Shown one piece after another: positions 7,401-12,178 of a stretch of 12,178 bases of DNA. The notes below the pieces were generated by a model. It made no database searches. It saw nothing but the letters and a program-made list of their open reading frames with translations, and was not told the DNA's origin. Location of the stretch: positions 1 through 12,178 of the forward strand of contig PFJA01000073.1 of the NCBI GenBank assembly GCA_002782905.1, in the 5' to 3' direction. The DNA is from Lysobacterales bacterium CG_4_10_14_3_um_filter_64_11. Lineage in GTDB: Bacteria > Pseudomonadota > Gammaproteobacteria > Xanthomonadales > Xanthomonadaceae. Position numbers and translations under genes: made by a program. Numbering within the stretch: the first letter of the stretch is position 1; each line of letters starts with the position of its first letter.

Positions 7401-7940
7401 GCGGACCTGACCTCGGCGCTGGAAACCCTGGAGTCGGCGATCCGCAAGATCGACCGGGAAACCCGTGGCCGATTCAAGGACACCTTCGATCGGGTCAATG
7501 CTGGCGTGCAGGAGATTTACCCGCGCTTGTTCGGCGGTGGCCATGCCTACCTGGAACTTACCGGCGATGATCTGCTCGATGCCGGCGTTGCGATCATGGC
7601 GCGGCCACCGGGCAAGCGTGTCAGCAGCATCTCGTTGCTTTCCGGCGGCGAGAAGGCGCTTACCGCGGTTGCCCTGGTGTTCGCGATTTTCCGCCTCAAC
7701 CCGGCGCCGTTCTGCCTGCTCGATGAGGTCGATGCGCCACTGGATGAAGCCAACGTCGGCCGCTTTTGTGCGCTGGTCAAGGAAATGTCCGAGCAGGTGC
7801 AATTCCTGTTCGTCACCCACAACAAGGCCACCATGGAATCGGCGCAACAACTGTCCGGCGTGACCATGCGCGAGCCGGGTGTTTCGCGTCTGGTCTCGGT
7901 CGATCTGGCCGAGGCCGCGCGCCTCGCTGGCGCGGCCTGA
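4437..7940 (+). CDS. smc: Chromosome condensin ATPase Smc
   Basis: Smc is the ATPase of the Smc-ScpA-ScpB condensin, which extrudes DNA loops and helps separate sister origins. Seen: 1167 aa, the usual full length. The N-terminal head starts with MRLSTIKLSGFKSF; Walker A is GPNGCGKSN at 31-39. A first coiled coil rich in Glu, Gln, Arg and Ala spans roughly 165-500. A globular hinge spans about 505-650 (VAPGWETAVESVLGVLLEAV). The returning coil spans about 650-1000. The C-terminal head has the ABC signature LLSGGEKALTAVAL (Ser1069, Gly1070) and Walker B CLLDEVDAPLD (Asp1096, Glu1097), followed by a switch histidine in FVTHNK. All catalytic motifs are intact and the coil is unbroken. It is the first gene of smc-zipA-ligA-epmA. 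Its partners scpA and scpB lie nearby on the other strand. Confidence 0.98.
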   Translation: MRLSTIKLSGFKSFVDPTVLHLPGNMTGVVGPNGCGKSNIIDAVRWVMGESSASRLRGDNLTDVIFAGSSARKPVSQALVELVFDNADGQVGGEYAGYGEISVKRTVSRDGQSSYFLNGTRCRRRDITDLFLGTGLGPRSYSIIEQGMISQVIDAKPEELRVYFEEAAGISKYKERRRETETRIRHTRENLERLTDVRNEVDKQLDHLKRQARAAEQYQALKVSHREKDAQLKALEYRRLQSELLALREQIGSEATALEGLVADQRQAEAQIERCREQDGEARERLNQVQAEAYRVGGDIARIEQQMQHQRELRQRLEQALAEANQARAQLHAHLDGDSRQRTAVQTQIAAQAPQLTELQASDAHRQQTLREVEAALAQWQQQWDAYARAQSEAARAAEVERTRIEYLDRQMLDADRRREILAGERSGLDVAALAQTLGTVTAELERQRADVETLAAQLEQRKQAQSALLERQRNAQSELAELRKQQQAARGRLASLEALQHAALGQEQSAALAWLHAQGLADAQRLGALLSVAPGWETAVESVLGVLLEAVVVESSEACAEALATLDAGRVALVSQATGELTVAADSLASKVRGPDAIRRLLAGIYLADDLATARARVPSLAVGEAVITRAGEWMAAGWLRAVRSGEAQQGALAREREIQSLRVDLSQFGARETQLGDELAHLRQQLADAEQQREDAQRSVYLAHRSVSELAGQMQSQSGRLESAQQRIAHIDSELTQLANSASEAQLQASTARGALEHALARMGELEGDRQRLDGERRALSEQRDDARTAAHEASEATHALALSVQALRAQNTSLEQSLARMHLQGEQLQTRCDGLAAQLAQCDAPIQTLDAERQHGLEQRIAVDKQLAQARSAVDAVEGELRRHEQVRQQRDQQALLRREAIARLRLNEQSLALHAQQLVDAVASVEQVMDEVLVALPTQADVESWTKALGDLEGKIHRLEPVNLAAIQEFNEQSQRKAYLDAQQADLTSALETLESAIRKIDRETRGRFKDTFDRVNAGVQEIYPRLFGGGHAYLELTGDDLLDAGVAIMARPPGKRVSSISLLSGGEKALTAVALVFAIFRLNPAPFCLLDEVDAPLDEANVGRFCALVKEMSEQVQFLFVTHNKATMESAQQLSGVTMREPGVSRLVSVDLAEAARLAGAA

Positions 7941-7944
7941 GGAG
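7940..7944 (+). promoter_or_regulatory. zipA Shine-Dalgarno AGGAG
   Basis: AGGAG starts on the last base of the smc stop codon and lies 5 nt before the zipA ATG at 7950. This is the strongest ribosome-binding site in the plus-strand operon, and it fixes the zipA start. Confidence 0.75.
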
Positions 7945-7949
7945 CTGCC

Positions 7950-8651
7950 ATGTCTGATGCCAACCTGCTGCGCCTGATCCTGCTCGTCGCCGGGCTTATT
8001 GTGCTGGCGGTGATTTATTTCACCGGCCGTGGCCGCAGTGAGGACGACGCTGCCCGGCGTCGCGAACGCAATGGCACTCGCCGCGACCCGGTGTTGTCCG
8101 ACGCACCATTGCCCGATGCCGAGCCTGGCCATGCGGCGGCGCCGGTCGCCGCAGCTGCTGCCGAGTACGGCGCCGCGTCCGCGTCCGCGTATGGCAAGCG
8201 TGTCGATGCCCGTTTTGATCGCATCGTCACGGTTTACGTGGCGGCGCGCGAAGGCGAAACCCTGGCCGGTAGCGATGTGGTGGTGGCGGCAGAGAAGGTG
8301 GGCCTGGTATTCGGGCACAGGGATATTTTTCATCGCATGGTCGATGGCAAGCCCGAACTGGCACCGGTGTTCAGTGTTGCCAACATGCTTGCGCCAGGGC
8401 ATTTCGAGATGGCCTCCATCACGCAATTGCAAACGCCAGGGGTCAGTTTTTTCATGACCTTGCCCGGCCCGTTGTCGGCACTGGATGCGTGGGACATGAT
8501 GTTGCAGACCGCGCAGCGGATGGCGGAGTTGCTGGGTGCCATGGTGCTCGATGCCGATCGCAACGCGCTGGGGCGGCAGGGCATCGGCCATATCCGCGAG
8601 GACCTGCGCAGTTACGACCGCAAGGCCGAGCAGGCGCAAGGCTTTCGCTAA
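7950..8651 (+). CDS. zipA: Cell division protein ZipA
   Basis: ZipA tethers FtsZ to the inner membrane in the early divisome. Seen: 233 aa. A very short periplasmic N-terminus is followed by one membrane segment at about 6-24 (LLRLILLVAGLIVLAVIYF), then a charged juxtamembrane stretch rich in Arg (27-45). An Ala/Pro linker spans about 46-85. The FtsZ-binding ZipA domain spans about 88-223, with FDRIVTVYVAAREGE, HRDIFHRMV, FSVANMLAPGHFE and GVSFFMTLPGP. It is much shorter than E. coli ZipA (328 aa), and the difference is in the linker; the binding domain looks complete. The linker holds a small hexamer repeat. The start is 9 bp after the smc stop with a strong ribosome site; the last base of its TAA is the first base of the ligA ATG. 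Low-similarity domain, but context and architecture agree. Confidence 0.92.
   Translation: MSDANLLRLILLVAGLIVLAVIYFTGRGRSEDDAARRRERNGTRRDPVLSDAPLPDAEPGHAAAPVAAAAAEYGAASASAYGKRVDARFDRIVTVYVAAREGETLAGSDVVVAAEKVGLVFGHRDIFHRMVDGKPELAPVFSVANMLAPGHFEMASITQLQTPGVSFFMTLPGPLSALDAWDMMLQTAQRMAELLGAMVLDADRNALGRQGIGHIREDLRSYDRKAEQAQGFR
8173..8190 (+). repeat. CCGCGT hexamer, three tandem copies in zipA
   Basis: Three perfect copies of CCGCGT encode the Ala/Ser stretch (AASASAY) in the ZipA linker. Because the unit is 6 bp, gain or loss of copies keeps the frame and changes only linker length by two residues. Confidence 0.7.
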
Positions 8652-11053
8652 TGCCGTCGCAACCCGCTCACCCACCGTCATCTGCGGCCACCCCGGAGCA
8701 GCGTGCGGCCGAGCTGCGGCATCGCATCGATGATGCCAATTACCGCTATCACGTGCTCGATGCACCGAGCATCCCCGATGTTGAGTTTGATCGCCTGCTG
8801 CGCGAGTTGCAGGTGTTGGAAGCGCAGCATCCCGAGCTGATCACAGCCGACTCACCCACCCAGCGGGTGGGCGACCGACCGGCGGCGGAGTTTGCCGAGG
8901 TGGTGCACGAGTTGCCGATGCTGTCGCTCGGCAATGCGTTCAGCGATGACGAGGTACACGCCTTCGTGCGCCGTATCGTCGAGCAGACCGGCGATGGCGA
9001 ACCGTTGTTTTCGGTCGAGCCAAAGCTCGATGGTCTGGCGATCAGTCTGCGCTACGAGCACGGTGCATTGGTGCGGGCGGCGACGCGCGGCGATGGCGCC
9101 AGCGGCGAAGACGTCACCGCCAATGTTCGCACCATCCGCGCGATACCGCTGCGTTTGCGCGGCGTTGCACCAACGCTGCTGGAAGTGCGCGGCGAGGTGT
9201 ACATGCCGCGCGCCGGCTTTGCAAACTTCAACGAGCGGGCGCTCGCGCATGGTGAGAAGCCATTGGCCAACCCACGCAATGGTGCCGCAGGCTCGCTGCG
9301 GCAACTCGATCCGGCGATTACCGCGCAGCGGCCGCTGGCGTTTTTTGCCTATGCGCTGGGCGTGCATGAAGGTTTTGATTTGCCCGCGCGCCACTCGCAG
9401 ACGCTGCAACGGCTGCGTGGGCTCGGATTTCCGGTGCCGCCCGAGGGCGATACCGCGCGTGGTAGCGCAGGGTTGCTGCGCTACTACAAAAAAATCGGTG
9501 CGCTGCGCGAGCGTCTGCCTTACGACATCGATGGTGTGGTCTACAAGCTCGATAACTACGCGCAGCAGCGCAGCATGGGTTTTGTCGCACGCGCACCGCG
9601 CTGGGCCATCGCCCACAAGTTTCCGGCGCTGGAAGAACTCACCACCGTGCAAGCCATCGATGTGCAAGTGGGCCGTACCGGCGTGCTGACACCGGTGGCG
9701 AGGCTGGCGCCGGTGCGGGTAGCGGGAGTCACGGTCACCAATGCCACCTTGCACAATGCCGACCAGATCGCGCGCCTGGAGGTGCGGGTAGGCGATACCG
9801 TCATCGTGCGTCGTGCCGGCGATGTGATCCCGGAAGTGGTGTCGGTGTTGCGCGAACGGCGCCCGAACAATGCCGATGGCGATCCGGTTCATGGCGCATT
9901 CCAGATGCCAACGCAATGCCCGGCCTGTGGTTCGGCGGTACTGCGCCGCGCTGATGAAGCGGCAAGCCGCTGCAGCGGCGGCCTGTTTTGTCCGGCGCAA
10001 CGCAAGCAGGCCATCATGCACTTTGCCTCGCGTCGCGCGATGGATATCGATGGCCTCGGCGAGCGCATCATCGAGGACTTGGTCGATCTGGAACTGGTTC
10101 ATTCGGTCGCCGATTTGTACCGCCTCACGCTTGACGATCTGCTGCGCATGAAGCAGGCTGTCGATGCCCGCGACGGCACCACACCGCAGAAGAGCAAAGC
10201 GGGGAAAGTCGCCAGCAAATGGGCGCAAAACCTGCTCGATGCGATCGACCACAGCCGTCACGCAACGCTCGAGCGCTTGCTTTTTGCGCTGGGCATCTTG
10301 CAGATCGGCGAGGAATCCGCGAAGGCATTGGCGCGCGGCTTTGGCAGTCTGGACAGCATCCGCCACGCCGACGCATTGCTGTTGCTGGCAGTGCCCGATA
10401 TCGGCCCGAAAGTGGCGCTGTCGATTGCCGCGTTTTTCGCCGAGCCGCACAATCAAGGTGTCATCGATGCGCTGTTGGCGGCTGGCGTGAAACCGCAGGC
10501 GAGCGGGCATTTGTCGGCTGCATTGGCCGCCAACCTTGACTTCGCGCAGCTGTTGCGCGCGGCCAAGATGCTGGGTGCGCCACTCGCCGGCTTGGGCGAT
10601 ACCTCAATCGAGCGACTGGCGGAGCGTGCAACTACCCTCGATGAACTTGGCGCCGCGGGCGAGGGCGCGCTGCTGCCGTGGCTGGGTGCCGTTGCGGCGC
10701 AGGCTCTGACCGCGTTGCGCGGCGACAGCCAGTGGTGGCCGCGATTGCAGCGTGTGGCGGCGCAGATGCAAACGCTGCGCGCCAGCGTGCCGACACAACC
10801 GGTCGTGGTGGCGGCGCCGCTGGCTGGGAAGACCATCGTATTGACCGGCACATTGACCAGCATGACCCGCGATCAGGCCGGCGCGCGGCTGGAAGCGTTG
10901 GGCGCGAAGATTTCCGGTAGCGTGTCGAAGAACACCGATATCGTGGTCGCCGGTGAATCGGCGGGCAGCAAACTCGCCAAGGCGCGCGAGCTCGGCATCG
11001 TGGTCTGGGACGAAGCACGCTTGTTGGCACAATTGGGAGACAGCGATGACTGA
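8651..11053 (+). CDS. ligA: NAD-dependent DNA ligase LigA
   Basis: LigA joins nicks in replication and repair using NAD+. Seen: 800 aa, against 671 in E. coli. The NAD-binding Ia domain (YRYHVLDAPSIPDVEFDRL) spans roughly 15-85. The nucleotidyltransferase domain has the KLDG motif with adenylated Lys125. An OB domain (VGRTGVLTPVARLAPV) follows. A Cys4 zinc finger uses C423, C426, C441 and C447. HhH repeats follow from about 450, and the BRCT domain starts near 723 (PLAGKTIVLTGTL, then ISGSVSKNTDIVVAGESAGS). Two stretches exceed E. coli LigA: about residues 502-520 and about 616-722, the latter between HhH and BRCT. The ATG start at 8651 shares one base with the zipA stop; the frame is open further upstream into zipA but the protein begins here. 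All catalytic and zinc residues are present. Confidence 0.97.
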   Translation: MPSQPAHPPSSAATPEQRAAELRHRIDDANYRYHVLDAPSIPDVEFDRLLRELQVLEAQHPELITADSPTQRVGDRPAAEFAEVVHELPMLSLGNAFSDDEVHAFVRRIVEQTGDGEPLFSVEPKLDGLAISLRYEHGALVRAATRGDGASGEDVTANVRTIRAIPLRLRGVAPTLLEVRGEVYMPRAGFANFNERALAHGEKPLANPRNGAAGSLRQLDPAITAQRPLAFFAYALGVHEGFDLPARHSQTLQRLRGLGFPVPPEGDTARGSAGLLRYYKKIGALRERLPYDIDGVVYKLDNYAQQRSMGFVARAPRWAIAHKFPALEELTTVQAIDVQVGRTGVLTPVARLAPVRVAGVTVTNATLHNADQIARLEVRVGDTVIVRRAGDVIPEVVSVLRERRPNNADGDPVHGAFQMPTQCPACGSAVLRRADEAASRCSGGLFCPAQRKQAIMHFASRRAMDIDGLGERIIEDLVDLELVHSVADLYRLTLDDLLRMKQAVDARDGTTPQKSKAGKVASKWAQNLLDAIDHSRHATLERLLFALGILQIGEESAKALARGFGSLDSIRHADALLLLAVPDIGPKVALSIAAFFAEPHNQGVIDALLAAGVKPQASGHLSAALAANLDFAQLLRAAKMLGAPLAGLGDTSIERLAERATTLDELGAAGEGALLPWLGAVAAQALTALRGDSQWWPRLQRVAAQMQTLRASVPTQPVVVAAPLAGKTIVLTGTLTSMTRDQAGARLEALGAKISGSVSKNTDIVVAGESAGSKLAKARELGIVVWDEARLLAQLGDSDD
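11036..11039 (+). promoter_or_regulatory. epmA Shine-Dalgarno inside the ligA end
   Basis: GGAG, within GGGAGA, lies 6 nt before ATG 11046. It supports this start over the in-frame ATG at 10953 and implies that epmA is translated from the ligA-bearing mRNA. Confidence 0.65.
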
Positions 11054-12014
11054 CTGGCAACCCAGCGCGAGCCTGGCCGCACTCAAGCAGCGTGCCGGTT
11101 TGTACGCGATGATTCGACGCTTTTTTTCTGAGCGCGCGGTGATCGAGGTGGAGACGCCGGTGCTTTCACGCGCTGGCAATCCCGATCCGAACATACAAAG
11201 CCTTACCCTGACGGTAAACCTGCCGCAGATGCCGTCCGGCCGGCGCTGGCTGCGTACCTCGCCGGAGTTCGCACTGAAGCGACTGGTTGCTGCCGGCTTG
11301 GGCGATTGTTTCGAAATGGGGCGGGTGTTTCGCGATGGCGAGGCCGGGCGCCGCCACAATCCCGAGTTCACCCTGCTGGAGTGGTATCGGGTCGGCTGGG
11401 ACCATCGCCGGCTGATGGAAGAAACCGCGGACTTGGTGCAGGCGGCGATGGCGCTGTCGGGCCGGCGCACCTCGGTGCGCGAAATCAGTTTCCGCGATCT
11501 GTATCGCAGCACCCTCGGCATTGATCCGTTTACCGACTCCGATCATGCGCTGCGCGCACCGCTGGCGGTTTACGCCATCGACGCAACGGGGCTCGGCCGT
11601 GATGATTGGCTCGATCTGCTGATGACACATCTGATCCAGCCGGCCTTGCCGAGCAACCGCGTGTTGCTGGTTTACGACTACCCGCCGAGCCAGTGCGCGT
11701 TGGCGCGGATTCGTCCGGATAGCCCGTCGGTTGCCGAGCGCTTCGAGTTGTATCTCGGGCCACTGGAGATCGCCAACGGGTATCACGAGCTGATCAACCC
11801 GGCCGAACAGCGCGAGCGGTTCACGGCCAATGCCGACGTCCGCCAACGCCGGGGCGAGCGCCCGATCCCCATCGATCAGGCGTTCATTGCCGCGCTCGAT
11901 GCCGGCCTGCCGGCGTGCGCCGGCGTTGCAGTGGGCGTTGATCGTCTGTTGATGGCGATGCTGGGCACCGACAACATTCACGATGTGATGGCATTTGCGG
12001 CCGAGCGGGCGTGA
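11046..12014 (+). CDS. epmA: Elongation factor P--(R)-beta-lysine ligase EpmA
   Basis: EpmA attaches (R)-beta-lysine, made by EpmB, to a conserved lysine of elongation factor P, which helps ribosomes pass polyproline stretches. Seen: 322 aa (E. coli EpmA 325). It has the class II lysyl-tRNA synthetase catalytic core without the anticodon-binding domain. It begins DWQPSASLAALKQRA as E. coli EpmA does (SWQPSASI). Motif 1 region is IEVETPVLS, motif 2 FEMGRVFRDGEAGRRHNPEF with Arg96, and then LLEWYR. ELYLGPLEIANGYHELINP follows, and motif 3 is AVGVDRLLMAML with Arg300. It overlaps the ligA end by 8 bp. Older names are poxA, genX and yjeA. EpmB and efp are not in the window. The full-length LysRS alternative is excluded by size and the missing N-domain. 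Confidence 0.95.
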   Translation: MTDWQPSASLAALKQRAGLYAMIRRFFSERAVIEVETPVLSRAGNPDPNIQSLTLTVNLPQMPSGRRWLRTSPEFALKRLVAAGLGDCFEMGRVFRDGEAGRRHNPEFTLLEWYRVGWDHRRLMEETADLVQAAMALSGRRTSVREISFRDLYRSTLGIDPFTDSDHALRAPLAVYAIDATGLGRDDWLDLLMTHLIQPALPSNRVLLVYDYPPSQCALARIRPDSPSVAERFELYLGPLEIANGYHELINPAEQRERFTANADVRQRRGERPIPIDQAFIAALDAGLPACAGVAVGVDRLLMAMLGTDNIHDVMAFAAERA

Positions 12015-12178
12015 GTTTGCAAACGATGTTGGTATCGCGGCAGCGCGGCAATCAGGCAAACCAAACAGCCGTCCGCAAAGGGCGCAGCGTTGTTGTTTGC
12101 GGCGCTTGTGGTTCCGCGTGAATCAAGAATGGCTTTGGCTTTCCTTTGGGAACCTTTGAACACGCCACATCCAGCGTC
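12015..12178. other. Region after epmA without a supported gene
   Basis: GTTTGCAAAC, a perfect 10-bp palindrome, directly follows the epmA stop (12015-12024). CCGCAAA (12073-12079) and TTTGCGG (12096-12102) could form a 7-bp stem with a 16-nt loop, but no T-run follows, so it is not a convincing intrinsic terminator. The motif GCAAA or its complement occurs several times. A 61-codon minus-strand frame starting at 12163 would run back into epmA and has no supporting signal. The region may hold the end of the smc operon and the start of an unseen neighbour or a dispersed repeat. Confidence 0.4.

Noticed and set aside
7158..8765. Minus-strand frame of 535 codons opposite smc and zipA
   Set aside because: It is codon-register antisense of smc and zipA and crosses gene borders without any start signal; a shadow of GC bias.
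8852..10510. Minus-strand frame of 552 codons opposite ligA
   Set aside because: It is codon-register antisense of ligA, which has all catalytic motifs on the plus strand.
11166..12059. Minus-strand frame of 297 codons opposite epmA
   Set aside because: It is codon-register antisense of epmA, with no recognisable domain or ribosome site.
12073..12102. Intrinsic terminator after epmA
   Set aside because: A 7-bp stem with a 16-nt loop is present but no T-run follows.
11978..12163. 61-codon minus-strand gene entering the epmA end
   Set aside because: No ribosome site is evident, it overlaps the conserved EpmA C-terminus, and no family is recognised. Kept only as a note on a possible repeat.

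Overview
This window looks like an ordinary chromosomal housekeeping region from a GC-rich gammaproteobacterium, most likely Xanthomonadales/Lysobacterales (Xanthomonas or Rhodanobacter relatives). The reasons are high GC with strong GC3 bias, a complete Smc/ScpA/ScpB condensin rather than MukBEF, a smc-zipA-ligA cluster, an Smc of 1167 aa, and a LigA enlarged to 800 aa by insertions that I recall from Xanthomonas LigA. The taxon is inferred from protein character; no database was consulted. I see no phage, IS, CRISPR, tRNA or rRNA.

Layout. Left half, minus strand, read from right to left: yciO (3724-3104), scpA (about 3026-2154), scpB (2157-1426) and rluB (1429 to beyond base 1, so its 3' end is missing). 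scpA/scpB and scpB/rluB overlap by 4 bases (ATGA), so this is a translationally coupled operon. Plus strand, starting 42 bp from yciO and divergent from it: yciI (3767-4066) and a bolA-family gene (4063-4338, GTG start overlapping the yciI stop). After a 98-bp gap holding a possible promoter and an inverted repeat come smc (4437-7940), zipA (7950-8651), ligA (8651-11053) and epmA (11046-12014). These four are separated by 9 bp or overlap, and probably form one operon. The last 164 bp contain no gene I can support.

How the genes fit together. Smc with ScpA and ScpB forms the bacterial condensin that organises and helps segregate chromosomes; all three subunits are encoded within 6.5 kb, in two divergent transcription units. 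ZipA anchors FtsZ to the membrane at division, and LigA seals nicks in replication and repair, so the plus-strand operon links chromosome organisation, division and replication. EpmA (lysylation of elongation factor P) and RluB (23S rRNA pseudouridylation) act on the translation machinery. The BolA-family protein probably works with a monothiol glutaredoxin in iron-sulfur metabolism. YciO and YciI are conserved proteins of uncertain role.

No obviously new system is present. The points most worth a second look are a 12-residue tandem repeat in the disordered tail of RluB, a roughly 107-residue insertion before the BRCT domain of LigA, a Shine-Dalgarno sequence presented in a hairpin loop before scpA, the small promoter/palindrome region before smc, and the clustering of all condensin genes.
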